The translations under genes and the position numbers were made by a program. The notes under the pieces are model-generated. The model did no database searches. It worked only from the letters and a program-made list of their open reading frames with translations, and was not told the DNA's origin. 64,000 bases of DNA from Tritrichomonas musculus. Taxonomy: Eukaryota; Parabasalia; Tritrichomonadida; Tritrichomonadidae. Shown here one piece after another: positions 54,339 to 64,000 of the stretch. The stretch spans positions 2,187,001 through 2,251,000 of the forward strand of contig JAPFFF010000020.1 in NCBI GenBank assembly GCA_039105265.1. Reading direction: 5' to 3'. Position 1 is the stretch's first letter. Every line of letters begins with the position of its first letter.

Positions 54339-56157
54339 TTTCATATAAATTGATTTTATCTATCTTTCAGGTATTAATTGAGACATATTTAAGGTAAATA
54401 TTTATAAAAAAGTTCCTGTTAACCAACTTCATGAGAATGACAAACAAATTGATGAATAATGAAAATCATGGTTTTATTTTGTCAAATTCATGAACTTGGA
54501 AAGGAAAATCATTTAAAAACAAAAAATATCAATAATTCTTTTTTTATTTATTTATTTATTTAATGAAATAAGTAATAATGATTATTGAATTAAACAGCTT
54601 TTGTCATTTGTTGATGATTGGTTATTTGAGCTACTTTGAGTTCGATTTTTTGGTTTATAAGATTTGATTTGTCCTTTCCTAAATGCTTCTAATCGTTCTT
54701 TCTGACTCATCATTGGAATTTTATAAAAGTCTTGAATCCATTTCTCATCAAATATCATCACTTTTTGAGAATGAATCAATTTATTAGCGAAATTAAATTC
54801 CAACATTGGATTTTTATGACTCAATTCTGATACATTGTAAAATTTGTTCGTATAATTTCCACAAATCAACAAGTCATTAATCATCAAATTCTTTTCAATG
54901 AAAAACTCAGGCCCTAAATTCAAAGCAAAACTTACAATTTGGTTTTCTTTTTCTGTTGAAAGATTTTGATAATTTTTGTATTGCATCAAGTCATTTGGAA
55001 TTTCTAGGTCGATTAAATTATTGACACAACTCAAGTAATACATAAGACAAGGCAAAGGTTCATTAGGTCCGTTGTATGAGTGTCTTCTTGGCCTTAGTAT
55101 TTCAATCGTTCCATTATTGATAGCTTCTATCTTTTTTGAGAAAGTTTTCATTGGTGATTTATAAAACTTTTCAATCCAAGATGAAGCGAAAACCATGAAC
55201 TTCACTGTTCTAACTCTTTTATTGCCAATATTGAATTCTTTTTTATATGAGACGACACTTTCTAATTGTGATATTTCATAAAATTTATTAGTATAATTTC
55301 CACAATGCTTTAATTTATTAACAAAAGCTCCATTTGTAGTCAGAATTGATGGTTTAAATTCTTCAGCAAATGTTAATATTTGAATTTCATCATCAAAATT
55401 GATTCCAGAATAGTTTTTATAATTCTTCAATTTGTTTGGAATATTGAAAGAAATGCAAGCATCAACACAGCTTAAATAATACATCAAAAGAGCAATTGGT
55501 TTATTTGAACCATCGTATGAATGTTTTCGTGGCCTTATCTCTTCAATCGTATCGTTTTCAATAGCTCTGAGTTCGCTTGAAAATTCTTGAATTGGCTCAT
55601 TATAATTTTCGTTCATCCACTTTACTTTATACGTCATAAATTTTAATGTATGAATTTCTCTATTTGCATAAATAAAACTTGTTGTAATAGTAAATAGAGA
55701 AATGAATTCTTTTTTCTTGGCTGTAATCTTATAAAATTCATTTGTTGAATTATAACATAAATCTGGTTCATTTATGAAAATGCCATTTCGATTCATAAAA
55801 TTAGGTGAAAAATATTTAGCAAATTTCAATATATCAATTTTATCATCAAAAGTTACATTCTTGTAATTCTTATAATCTGTACATCGAGATGGGAAACCAA
55901 CATCAATGCAACCATTCACACATGATAAATAATACATTAATTTGGCGATAGCATTTTCTGAAACATCAACTGATTTCCCTGTTTTTTCAATTACTAAGGA
56001 ATTTTCGCTTTGGTGTGCATAAGACATTTCTTTCTTTTTAAAAAATGAATTTAAAATTTCCTTTTTATTTGTCAAATGAATTCATAAAATTTTTGTCATT
56101 TGAATGACTTAATTTCTTTAAGAAAAATTTTCTGATAAATTATAAAAATGTAACCAG
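54339..56157. repeat. Segmental duplication, copy 2
   Basis: Partner of 48224-50037. The two differ by scattered substitutions and small indels. The tRNA and ankyrin gene lie between the two copies. Confidence 0.85.
54582..56027 (-). CDS. CaaX-box protein with three internal repeats, copy 2 (host)
   Basis: Start MSYAHQSENSLVIEK at 56027; an upstream in-frame ATG would add 16 residues but is not conserved in copy 1. Almost the same protein as 48471-49904, with a four-residue insertion (ISLF) after KKKEF and a few substitutions. It keeps all three LMYYLSCV repeats and the CLIQ ending. Both copies are open, so both may be expressed. Confidence 0.75.
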   Translation of the reverse strand: MSYAHQSENSLVIEKTGKSVDVSENAIAKLMYYLSCVNGCIDVGFPSRCTDYKNYKNVTFDDKIDILKFAKYFSPNFMNRNGIFINEPDLCYNSTNEFYKITAKKKEFISLFTITTSFIYANREIHTLKFMTYKVKWMNENYNEPIQEFSSELRAIENDTIEEIRPRKHSYDGSNKPIALLMYYLSCVDACISFNIPNKLKNYKNYSGINFDDEIQILTFAEEFKPSILTTNGAFVNKLKHCGNYTNKFYEISQLESVVSYKKEFNIGNKRVRTVKFMVFASSWIEKFYKSPMKTFSKKIEAINNGTIEILRPRRHSYNGPNEPLPCLMYYLSCVNNLIDLEIPNDLMQYKNYQNLSTEKENQIVSFALNLGPEFFIEKNLMINDLLICGNYTNKFYNVSELSHKNPMLEFNFANKLIHSQKVMIFDEKWIQDFYKIPMMSQKERLEAFRKGQIKSYKPKNRTQSSSNNQSSTNDKSCLIQ

Positions 56158-56520
56158 TCAAATTGGATTATTGCATTTCTATAATTATTATTCAAATGAA
56201 TTACCGATTTTTTACTCTTTAATTGAGATATGATACTTTTTCTTAACTCGCTTAATCAATATAAATAAAAATTTTAATATATATAAAAATTCGCCATTTA
56301 ATATTCATATAAAGTTTTAATTATTGTATTCTATCAAAAATTTATATAATGATATTCTTATCAACTTTTTGATAGAAGTTTTAAACCAGTTTTCTTAGTA
56401 TTATTTGGCATAAATTTATTTGTTTTTTAAATATTTATAGTTTTATCTAATCTTTTGATATTTTGAATTAAAATTCAAAAATACTTTTTTTTTGTTTCCA
56501 TTTTAATTTTAAAGAATATT
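56158..56520. other. A/T-rich intergenic DNA up to Maverick C
   Basis: No gene, RNA or repeat was recognised. The last six bases (AATATT, 56515-56520) would be the target duplication of element C. Confidence 0.4.
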
Positions 56521-56902
56521 AGTAGTATACGTTTGCGGTGATTTCAGACCTCCGGTCTTCAATCCCCTCAAACACCCCTAATTTTGGCACTTTTTTGTCT
56601 CCAACTACCCCAATTTTGGCACTTTTTTGACCTCCAGAGTGTTGTCAGAAAACCCCCTATCACTATAGGGCATTTTGCATTCACCTTTTTGTGTCAATAA
56701 ATTGCCTAAATTAAGGTCTTTCAATGGATGGAAAGTGGTGATATGAACATAATTTTGATAAAATTTTTGTATGACATGTGATATGAAAAAAGGTATAAAT
56801 AAAATTTTTGTATACAATTTATGATTTTTAAAATTATTGAAATCAACTTTTTTGAAACTTTTTCTGAAACAAATAATTTTTTATCCCCAATGCAAATACA
56901 AA
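56521..56902 (+). repeat. Terminal region of Maverick C (left end)
   Basis: Non-coding. Contains GACCTCCGGTC (hairpin), twice TTTTGGCACTTTTTTG and CCCCTATCACTATAGGG (hairpin). It is related to 40084-40370 of element A but diverged from it. The inner limit of the terminal repeat cannot be set without the other end. Confidence 0.7.
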
Positions 56903-57418
56903 ATGTCAAAGCCACTTTACTTGTCTGTCAATAAATTGTGTGATAAATTGGAGGAATATATTGAGGCCCACAAAGAGAAAGATCCGATTATAGATTCAGC
57001 CTACGAATTCTACATCATCATTGACAAAGAGTATCTCTTTCCTGACAAATTTAACGCCAATAGAATAGTTTGCAGGCCCTTAGTCGTCTCAATTTATAAA
57101 AATCAACAGTTTCTATACAAAGAATTGTGTGAGTTATTTGACTGCGAAAAGGTATATCTATGCTTTAACAAGAAGGGAAGCCACTACTCAATCGACACAG
57201 CAAAGAACGGAAAAAACAAGATACAGGACGTAGTTATTGTAAGGGAACCAAATAAATTTACAACTAAGGACGGCAAAGAGATTGAATATCATCAGATGTT
57301 CCAATATGACGCAGGCTTTTTGATTGAAGAAATAGATACCAGAATTAAGTCGAAACATCCTAATTGTGCCGATCTAAGCAAGGATTATGGTAGATTTATC
57401 AAGGAATGTGGCATATAA
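56903..57418 (+). CDS. Maverick C 171-aa protein, unknown
   Basis: Start MSKPLYLSVNKLCDKL at 56903; the longer upstream frame is not conserved in A. Nearly identical to 39556-40077. Mixed alpha/beta, with paired Cys in LCELFDCEKVYLC. It is the first gene inside the terminus in both elements. No domain is recognised. Confidence 0.6.
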   Translation: MSKPLYLSVNKLCDKLEEYIEAHKEKDPIIDSAYEFYIIIDKEYLFPDKFNANRIVCRPLVVSIYKNQQFLYKELCELFDCEKVYLCFNKKGSHYSIDTAKNGKNKIQDVVIVREPNKFTTKDGKEIEYHQMFQYDAGFLIEEIDTRIKSKHPNCADLSKDYGRFIKECGI

Positions 57419-57445
57419 ACAGACTGTTATTTTTTTGTAAATCAA

Positions 57446-59419
57446 ATGAGTAAATCGTCAATAAAACTTACTGCCGGACAAGTAATGCAAGGCAATAACA
57501 CGCAAAAATTATTAGGATATTGTAATAGACTCAACAATGAACTGGGATTCAATATCACTACTACGAATGCTCAGGGAGGATTACTGTCGGATAGAACATA
57601 TGCCGATTATTTGTCGAAGGTTCTAAATGAATTCAATTTTGGTCTTCAAGCAAATGTCGTCAATAGTAATACAATAGAGAGATTCATTCAAAGGTTTCAA
57701 GAAGAACATCCTATAGATAGACCCTTGACTTATAGCGAAGATTTAGTGGATATGGGCGATTATAGATTCAGTAATTGGATTCGAAATACTGCCCCATTTT
57801 ATAATGAATTATCCGAGAGATTCGACAGAAGAACCCTTGCTTCGCATAACAAAAAAGCTTTTCCAAGAAATATTATTCGTACGGCCATAACTTTACTCAA
57901 TTCTCATAATTTTGCCGCATATGACAACATCGATCATAGATATGTTAGGCGTATCAATCTTGAAAGTCTTCAACATTTTGTCGATAGAGTATATTCACAT
58001 AGGGAAATTCTTCCTGTCCCTCCATCAAGTCCTCCAGAAACTTCACATAGGGAACCTCAAGAGCATTCAGGATTTTTCTTTAGATTTGGAGCAGCAGAGA
58101 CTTTTCCGGAATTAAATCCCTTAAACAAATTGAGAAGACCTCCTCCAACTACTCAAAATAACAACAACGATAATACAATTTTATTTCAAAATCAAATGAC
58201 ACAACAAGTAAATTTACAGCAATTAGTCAATTACTACAATTCTTTTGCTCAAAATCCTGTAGATATAAATAATATAGCAAACAATGTCCAAGAAATTCAA
58301 AGAATAGCGATTGAATCACTAAGGCATTCACGACAAAGAGTCGGTAGAGTTGGTGGACCAAAACAAGGAATGAATGCATTATGGGATATCGTTCTTGACA
58401 ATAAAAAAGACATCAAAAGAAGAAGGAAGGCAATGACCTTTACTGGAGCTCAAGATATTGTTAATAAAAGAAATGCAGCAAATCCTAATAGCGCCCCATG
58501 GTCTGTATCGGATGAAGATGTCAACGGAGATAATATTCCAGATATTATTATTAAAAATGGCAGCAACCATCCAATATACATTAATGGATACACAACAGCA
58601 AAGTCCGATTGGCCTGCACGATTTAATTTCTATACAGATTATGATGCAGCTGCTAGAAAACAATATAGGAATGAACATGGCGGAAAATCAATCACTGTTC
58701 CAATATATCTCAAGGAGAAATTAAATTATAATTATAATAATGACCTCAATGGAAATCCACATCATTTAGGTGAAATGACTGGCTACACAATGCCTGAATC
58801 ATGGAGAGATTACAAGTTAGATGGGTACAGTTTCGTTAAGGAGAAGCGAAAGAATGCCTTTGCTAGATTCCGCGATTATGTTGTTAGTCATGTTGTTGAA
58901 GATGTTATTAACGCTCTTAGGACTCAAAACATACTCGATATCACTCCTAAATTCAAGGCAAGACTAATCATGATGGCAACGTCAAAGTTATGGAAACACT
59001 ATATACTTAATACTGTTGCTCAAAAACGTCATTTCACTTCAACAGAATCAGAAGAGTTCAAGAAATGGTGTAAGAAGAGTGAAGGAAAACGAATGATTGA
59101 TGCAGAAGTTTCAAGCCTTTTATTACATGTTCTTCATACTAACGGAAATCATTGGACTGCTGAACAAAGAGCACAACTCAGAAATAAGATTTATAATGAT
59201 TTCGGACATGCTATGGTCGATTCGGCTCAAGAAGTCAATGAACGTGAAAGAGAAAATTTGATTCATGACCAATATACTGGACAAGAAAGACAGGGCATGC
59301 AGTACGACCATCGAAATGATGATGAAGGAGGTGAATGGCATGATGGTATTGACGCAGAATATAATCAAGAACGTAATGGTGAATGGGACGTAGAAGATGA
59401 TGAAGCATTCTTACAATAA
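57446..59419 (+). CDS. Large Maverick C protein (657 aa), unknown
   Basis: Starts MSKSSIKLTAGQVMQG after TTATTTTTTTGTAAATCAA. Residues 1 to about 255 almost match the A copy, including the NNELGFNI domain. From FQNQMTQ onwards it is strongly different, with only blocks kept (DVNGDNIPDIII, INGYTTAKSDWP, MPESWRDYK). The acidic tail ends EWDVEDDEAFLQ. See the mosaic-gene finding. Its role is unknown. Confidence 0.65.
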   Translation: MSKSSIKLTAGQVMQGNNTQKLLGYCNRLNNELGFNITTTNAQGGLLSDRTYADYLSKVLNEFNFGLQANVVNSNTIERFIQRFQEEHPIDRPLTYSEDLVDMGDYRFSNWIRNTAPFYNELSERFDRRTLASHNKKAFPRNIIRTAITLLNSHNFAAYDNIDHRYVRRINLESLQHFVDRVYSHREILPVPPSSPPETSHREPQEHSGFFFRFGAAETFPELNPLNKLRRPPPTTQNNNNDNTILFQNQMTQQVNLQQLVNYYNSFAQNPVDINNIANNVQEIQRIAIESLRHSRQRVGRVGGPKQGMNALWDIVLDNKKDIKRRRKAMTFTGAQDIVNKRNAANPNSAPWSVSDEDVNGDNIPDIIIKNGSNHPIYINGYTTAKSDWPARFNFYTDYDAAARKQYRNEHGGKSITVPIYLKEKLNYNYNNDLNGNPHHLGEMTGYTMPESWRDYKLDGYSFVKEKRKNAFARFRDYVVSHVVEDVINALRTQNILDITPKFKARLIMMATSKLWKHYILNTVAQKRHFTSTESEEFKKWCKKSEGKRMIDAEVSSLLLHVLHTNGNHWTAEQRAQLRNKIYNDFGHAMVDSAQEVNERERENLIHDQYTGQERQGMQYDHRNDDEGGEWHDGIDAEYNQERNGEWDVEDDEAFLQ

Positions 59420-59463
59420 ACATATCACTCCTAAACATTTTTTTGCAGTCTTTTGGGAAGTAA

Positions 59464-60315
59464 ATGAGTTTAAAAGTCGTAAATTCTATTGTCTCAGAAA
59501 CTTTGAAACAAAACGCAAATAATTTATCGGGTGCATTAATCGAACCAATCCACGATGATATTCATATCAAATACAATTCTGTAAATGTAATTGTCGGGAA
59601 ACAAAATTCTGGAAAAACAGTTATTGCTCTCCAAGAAATTATCAAAATAGGCCTGCTCGACACGCAAGGATTTTACAAATCCAGAGATTCCAGAGGAAGA
59701 TTCCACTTACTAATCTATATCACGAAAAATGGCGACGAAAACGATAGGAGTTTCCAATCTCTCAAACACCTCATCAAAATGCCATATATTACCGTTTCCG
59801 AGAAGATGGCAGTCGATTTTATCACAGAATTAATTGCTGCAAAAAACCTCTACTATCTTGTCAAGCGAGAAGGATTGGAGGAACGATTAGATGATGGACA
59901 AAAAAATGATATGTTTAAGGTGCTTCATATTACTGATTTCAGCAAAGATTTTCTCCATACGTTGATACTTTTTGATGATATTTCAAATAACAAATTATTT
60001 TCGTCCGAAGAATCGTTTTTCTCCCAACAGCTCCGAAGATGCAGACACACAAATATTTCCTACTTTTTATTGATTCAAGGATGGAAAGGCATCAAACCAC
60101 ATATCAAAAATGAGATTACGACTTTGTTCGTTTTCCCTTGCTTCAACCGTCAACAACTGCACTATATTTATTCCCAATCAGCAAGTAATTTGGACTTTGA
60201 GGAGTTCTACAATATGTATAGGCAATTATCTGAAGAAAAAAATTATAATCCAGATTCTCATTCCTGTCTAATTGTTCAGGTATCAGAGGGGGGAGAAACT
60301 TCTATTTCGGCATAG
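59464..60315 (+). CDS. Packaging ATPase (A32/FtsK-HerA type), Maverick C
   Basis: 283 residues. Walker A GKQNSGKT (45-52), Walker B HTLILFDD (about 163-170), RRCRHTNISYFLLIQGW behind it, and a C-terminal NRQQLHYIYSQSASN. Compared with A there is an in-frame length difference of about 12 residues after KIGLL. The start follows TTTTTTTGCAGTCTTTTGGG. The gene spans the site that element B occupies in A (59845-59850). It is convergent and overlapping with the coiled-coil gene by about 40 bp. Confidence 0.85.
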   Translation: MSLKVVNSIVSETLKQNANNLSGALIEPIHDDIHIKYNSVNVIVGKQNSGKTVIALQEIIKIGLLDTQGFYKSRDSRGRFHLLIYITKNGDENDRSFQSLKHLIKMPYITVSEKMAVDFITELIAAKNLYYLVKREGLEERLDDGQKNDMFKVLHITDFSKDFLHTLILFDDISNNKLFSSEESFFSQQLRRCRHTNISYFLLIQGWKGIKPHIKNEITTLFVFPCFNRQQLHYIYSQSASNLDFEEFYNMYRQLSEEKNYNPDSHSCLIVQVSEGGETSISA

Positions 60316-60644
60316 CCGCAATGTCCGCATGGACTTTCCATCTGAGGATTTAAGAAATGTATGATGTTATTTATTGTTTCTTTCATTTGCTGTAACTTTT
60401 TATTTAGTTCATCCAGCTCGTTGTCAATATCATATTGTGAATTTTGCTTCATTTTTATGAGGCTCAACACATTCTTGATTCTCGTTATTCGATACCCTTT
60501 TATGAGATATAATTTATTGAGTTTATGCGTCGTAAGTTTATCCATCTCTTCTTTATTCTTGTTATAGTATAAATTGAATTCATCAACTGTATCAAACTCT
60601 TTCGTATGCTTTGAGATTGGTTCAATTACTTTGATATCGTTCAT
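60276..60644 (-). CDS. Coiled-coil Maverick protein, C copy
   Basis: Start MNDIKVIEPISKHTKEF at 60644. Same protein as 11018-11374 up to about residue 100; the C-terminal end differs. N-terminal EFDTVDEFNLYY domain, then coil. Overlaps the 3' end of the ATPase gene. Confidence 0.6.
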   Translation of the reverse strand: MNDIKVIEPISKHTKEFDTVDEFNLYYNKNKEEMDKLTTHKLNKLYLIKGYRITRIKNVLSLIKMKQNSQYDIDNELDELNKKLQQMKETINNIIHFLNPQMESPCGHCGYAEIEVSPPSDT

Positions 60645-60685
60645 TTCCTTTTCAATAAAAATCACTTAATATCATTCTCTTTTAC

Positions 60686-61024
60686 TCATTTCAACAAAGG
60701 AATATCAAATCTTCCTGGATTAGTTGTTGGCCCTGCAATTTGCTGAGACCAACTATTATTTGTCTTTCTTATACCTGCGCCGTTTACTCCCAAAGACTTT
60801 CCTTCGAAAGGCCCTGTCAAAGGCAGCGATTTATTCCCAGCAAATTTTCCTGCATAATCGCCTATTTTACTGATTACATTTCCTACAGGTCCTCCTATCG
60901 CCCCGCCAAGTACTGGAGCGACTTTTGACACAATTTCAGCACCTTTTTTCAGTACCGGTAATGCTTTTCCGATTACGTTTTTTGCTCCGTTAATGATGTT
61001 TTTAAACCAACTTCCGAATGCCAT
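60686..61024 (-). CDS. Small amphipathic virion-type protein (112 aa), C copy
   Basis: MAFGSWFKNIINGAKN, with the same Gly/Ala/Val-rich segment as in A. An 11-residue stretch after NKSL (LTGPFEGKS) is absent in A. It is divergent from the capsid gene across 70 bp. Confidence 0.6.
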   Translation of the reverse strand: MAFGSWFKNIINGAKNVIGKALPVLKKGAEIVSKVAPVLGGAIGGPVGNVISKIGDYAGKFAGNKSLPLTGPFEGKSLGVNGAGIRKTNNSWSQQIAGPTTNPGRFDIPLLK

Positions 61025-61094
61025 TTCCTTTTAAGTAAAATGTTCATATAACAAACTTTACAACTCCTTTATTGTCATTTTTATATTAAATCAA

Positions 61095-62984
61095 ATGACC
61101 TACTACAACGCACAGACCAAAAATTTAGGAAATGATGAAGGCGATGTTCTCTCATTTTTCCAGTCAAAATTACGAAATCTCATTCAAAGAAATGGAGGAG
61201 ACAATACATTTTCTTTCGTCATGGAGGAGTTCAAAGACAAAGACGCCCCACTCCCAGTCGGCACAAAAACACGTATCAAATTATCTCATTCCGGCCATAC
61301 AATCACCCAAATTGAAAAGTCTTTTACCACAATTCTCCTTGATTTCATCATTAAATTGTCCCAACCTATAGATGTCTCAGCAGACACAAATGGATTGATG
61401 AAAATATTTGTCGGATTCAAGAATGCTGTAGAATTTTATGAAGATTGTCGCTTCTGGATAAATGATAAACTCTTAGGCGCATATCGACAAGACGAACTCC
61501 AAAGAGAATCTTTCGCCTATAATTCCATCAAACCTCGTGATGCAAAAGCAACATCAAAATATTCTCATTCTACTTGGGAAAATGTCAGTCAATTCTCCCC
61601 ATCTGTTTGCGGTTGTTATGTCGATTTAAAGGATATTGCTGATGGACAACCACATAAATTTACCATTGAATTAACCATCCCATTTGTCGACCAACTGGCT
61701 CTTCAGGCATGGCAGTTATATCCAAACGCAATTTGTGGAGAGATAGAAGAAGAGGTCAAAACATCTTTACGCGCTCTTGTCTGGGCACAAATCAATCCAA
61801 ATATCGTTAAGGAAACTCTACAATTTTTGGAAGACAAAGAAATTGCCGAAGAAATGCCTGCTGTCATCCCAATCTCAAGAAAATTCACTCAAATAGGCCG
61901 TCCGTCTGTTATTGTTTCTCATTATTCTGCAAAACCAACTCCTTCCCAAAAACTTCATATCGAGTACCAAAGATACAAAGGCGCAAATGTATATGATGAC
62001 GATGTTTTGGAACATCCAACAATTGATTTCGGATATACTGACGAAGAATTTACAAAATATGGAGTTTCAAGAGATGATGTCAATAAAAAAGAATTTGCAG
62101 AATTAATCGCAGCAGCTAATCCAGACAAACCATTGGATCCAGGAGATACTGTCAAAATTATCAAAAGTGAATTGAAAGGCGCCTTACTTGCCACAACAAA
62201 ATCAGAGAATATCAATCTCAAAACAGAGAAAATTACTTTGGATGTCCTTGGAGGAACTATTCAATTAGGTCGTTCAAATTTGGCAGGTTTTGGTCTCAAA
62301 CCAGATGTTTATCAAGGACTTGTCAGAGAATTACAAACTCCTTTATTGATTCCATCTCAGGAACTTACAAGAGAAATATTCGAAGGAACTGCCAAAGTAA
62401 ACGGTCTCGAAATTAGCAAGTCAATTCCATTGAGAAATGCGACAAATATCACAATGATGTTTCCAAAATCTCCTGCTGACATTACTTGTTTCGACAATAT
62501 TATGTATCAAAATGTCCAGCTTGTAGTCAATAAAAGAACATATCCAGACACAGAATTTGCCAATACTTGTGCTGCAAGATTTTATCAACATCAGCTTATC
62601 GCAAACGAACTAGATGGAGCCTTAGAAGCCACACAAGAATTTGAAGACTCTTTCACACAGCCATTAAACGACCCAGCAACAGGAAAAAGATATACAAATT
62701 GCCGCTCTGACGGGACATCTTTTGGCATAAATTTCCAACTCGAAAGGAGCAATGCCGGCTATGTATTTGACGGAATAGACACAGGAAGTACCTCAATAAC
62801 CGTTACGTTCAGAGGTCAGCCAATGTATCGTGGCGATGATGACACATACTTTATTCCCGACCCAGAATATCCCAACATGCATCCTCCGTCACCAGAAGCC
62901 TGGGTCTGTTCTGATACATATTTCACTTGGAGCGTTAATGGAGTCGAATATTATCCTAATTCAGTACCAGCAGGCTATGAATAA
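61095..62984 (+). CDS. Major capsid protein candidate, Maverick C
   Basis: 629 residues, MTYYNAQTKNLGNDEG to the end. It differs from the A protein at only a few positions, chiefly the last ten residues (YYPNSVPAGYE against YYQTGVPQGYA). Many differences between A and C in this gene are silent at DNA level, which suggests past purifying selection. TCATTTTTATATTAAATCAA precedes the ATG. Confidence 0.65.
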   Translation: MTYYNAQTKNLGNDEGDVLSFFQSKLRNLIQRNGGDNTFSFVMEEFKDKDAPLPVGTKTRIKLSHSGHTITQIEKSFTTILLDFIIKLSQPIDVSADTNGLMKIFVGFKNAVEFYEDCRFWINDKLLGAYRQDELQRESFAYNSIKPRDAKATSKYSHSTWENVSQFSPSVCGCYVDLKDIADGQPHKFTIELTIPFVDQLALQAWQLYPNAICGEIEEEVKTSLRALVWAQINPNIVKETLQFLEDKEIAEEMPAVIPISRKFTQIGRPSVIVSHYSAKPTPSQKLHIEYQRYKGANVYDDDVLEHPTIDFGYTDEEFTKYGVSRDDVNKKEFAELIAAANPDKPLDPGDTVKIIKSELKGALLATTKSENINLKTEKITLDVLGGTIQLGRSNLAGFGLKPDVYQGLVRELQTPLLIPSQELTREIFEGTAKVNGLEISKSIPLRNATNITMMFPKSPADITCFDNIMYQNVQLVVNKRTYPDTEFANTCAARFYQHQLIANELDGALEATQEFEDSFTQPLNDPATGKRYTNCRSDGTSFGINFQLERSNAGYVFDGIDTGSTSITVTFRGQPMYRGDDDTYFIPDPEYPNMHPPSPEAWVCSDTYFTWSVNGVEYYPNSVPAGYE

Positions 62985-63049
62985 AAAAACAGTAAATCAA
63001 TATTTTTTTGCACATCCTCAATACTTGCGCATGCTCAGTAAAGACTTTG

Positions 63050-63382
63050 TCAATACTCTAACTTCAAGAAAACAGTGAAATTGTCAGGCTTTATTTCGTT
63101 CCCTTCTGCGTCTGTAAACCATATCCTAAACTCTCTTTTTGTCCCGACAAATTCGTATTTCCTATTATCGTCCGGAGGAGTCAAATTGGCGTACCAGACA
63201 AGAGAATCTTCGTACTCATCTCTTTGAATAAATGAAGCGTGCATTTCTGTTTCTCCGTCCAGATATCCATTACAGGTGGCTCGACAATATTGGAAGGAAA
63301 TATATCTTTTATTCAAAGAATTGGTGAATTCTGAGGGCAAAATATTGTTGTATTTCTTGGTAATGAAGTATGTCTTGGGCAT
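63050..63382 (-). CDS. Conserved 110-aa Maverick protein, C copy
   Basis: Protein identical to 8327-8659. Divergent with the fibre gene across 14 bp (TACTACTAAATAAA-like gap). A 33-bp stretch absent from A lies just beyond its 3' end, flanked by a CAATACT direct repeat (63018-63058). Confidence 0.7.
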   Translation of the reverse strand: MPKTYFITKKYNNILPSEFTNSLNKRYISFQYCRATCNGYLDGETEMHASFIQRDEYEDSLVWYANLTPPDDNRKYEFVGTKREFRIWFTDAEGNEIKPDNFTVFLKLEY

Positions 63383-63396
63383 TTACTACTAAATAA

Positions 63397-64000
63397 ATGA
63401 CAGCAATACTGACTAAACAGAACGCTTTAGACGGTGCATTTATAGGTGGTTCAAAGAATACTTCCTCAATAAATTGTGATGAAATAAGCGCCAAAACAGC
63501 TGATATAGAACAAGATTTGACCGTTGGAGAAGATATAAATTTGGGAGGAATCTCTCTGAAATCTCAGCTCATCAATCATGAAGAACGAATAACCTCTTTG
63601 GAAATGTCCCCCGGCTCAGTTAATGAATTATCATATGAAGATGGTCTTGACGCCTATTCCCTTGATTTAAACTCCTTGTCGAAAGCAGAAAATGACGAAT
63701 ACAATATATTGGAAATCAAAATAGATATACCATCTGACTATTCAGGAAATGTTTTTACAATAAACTGTTCAACCTTTGGTGAAGCAAAAATAGACACAAA
63801 AACAGGCAAATTTACGAATCCCAAAATTGACTCAAATAACGCAATTTCCTATATTGAAAACGAATTATCTGCCCGAATTTATATGAGTAAGGAATCTCTT
63901 GACAATCCTTTTGACCTCTTTACTTCAGGTTTTATGAAAATAAATTTCACAGGAAGAGTGAAGCAATATATTTCAAACAAGGAATCTGGACTCATAAATA
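63397..64000 (+). CDS. Fibre-like protein of Maverick C, N-terminal part (cut by window edge)
   Basis: MTAILTKQNALDGAFIGG and onwards, about 201 residues seen, closely matching the start of the element A fibre with scattered substitutions. One acidic stretch present in A near residue 105 is shorter here. It continues past 64000. Confidence 0.75.
   Translation, partial: MTAILTKQNALDGAFIGGSKNTSSINCDEISAKTADIEQDLTVGEDINLGGISLKSQLINHEERITSLEMSPGSVNELSYEDGLDAYSLDLNSLSKAENDEYNILEIKIDIPSDYSGNVFTINCSTFGEAKIDTKTGKFTNPKIDSNNAISYIENELSARIYMSKESLDNPFDLFTSGFMKINFTGRVKQYISNKESGLIN

Larger units (their letters stand above)
56521..64000 (+). mobile_element. Maverick/Polinton element C, left part, runs off the right edge
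   Basis: Begins AGTAGTATACG at 56521. Gene order from the end: 171-aa protein, 657-aa protein, ATPase, coiled-coil, amphipathic protein, capsid, 110-aa protein, fibre (cut by the window). It is the same family as element A but inverted. It shows no insertion in the visible part and its frames look whole. It provides the undisturbed reference for the site where B entered A. Confidence 0.92.

Overview
The window looks like nuclear DNA of a trichomonad, most likely Trichomonas vaginalis. It is AT-rich and full of Maverick (Polinton) elements, which are known to make up a large share of that genome. It also carries an intron-bearing tRNA-Tyr, an ankyrin protein with a DUF3447-like N-terminus, a large coiled-coil gene and a two-copy CaaX-box gene family. 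No prokaryotic features were seen.

Layout. (1) 1-1752 is the right end of a Maverick (element D) that ends in ACTACT and runs off the left edge. (2) 1753-40370 is Maverick A, whose other end is hidden beyond D. Its ATPase gene is split by a second, complete-looking Maverick, element B (11788-37145, 25,358 bp), flanked by the 6-bp duplication GAGGTT. A 1743-bp DNA transposon (2288-4030, 8-bp duplication) splits another A gene. (3) 40371-56520 is host DNA. It holds a 1024-aa coiled-coil gene, a 3.7-kb block of interleaved inverted repeats with two further small transposons nested in it, two copies of a 1.8-kb duplication carrying a CaaX-box gene, an ankyrin pseudogene with 190-bp tandem repeats, and the tRNA. 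(4) 56521-64000 is the left part of Maverick C, the same family as A in the opposite orientation. It runs off the right edge, and its unsplit ATPase confirms the insertion site of B.

Gene sets. B carries the replication and integration genes (a 1914-aa protein-primed-type PolB with an embedded HNH module, and a retroviral-type integrase). It also carries a packaging ATPase, a candidate double-jelly-roll major capsid protein with a Pro/Ser linker, a candidate minor capsid protein, a fibre-like protein, a small amphipathic protein, a KilA-N protein, a 49-aa membrane protein, and one complete gene inside each 1951-bp terminal repeat. A and C share the morphogenesis half: ATPase, capsid, fibre, 110-aa protein, amphipathic protein and a 660-aa protein. 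Their PolB and integrase lie outside the window.

Most interesting signals: a TATTTTTG-like motif just upstream of most Maverick start codons; a 23-bp hairpin present three times in B; a domain shared between the PolB N-terminus and the A/C 660-aa protein; sharp mosaic boundaries between A and C; a terminal repeat in B built of two nested inverted blocks; and an AT-rich fibre module shared by otherwise diverged elements. All Maverick material is treated as fossil DNA.
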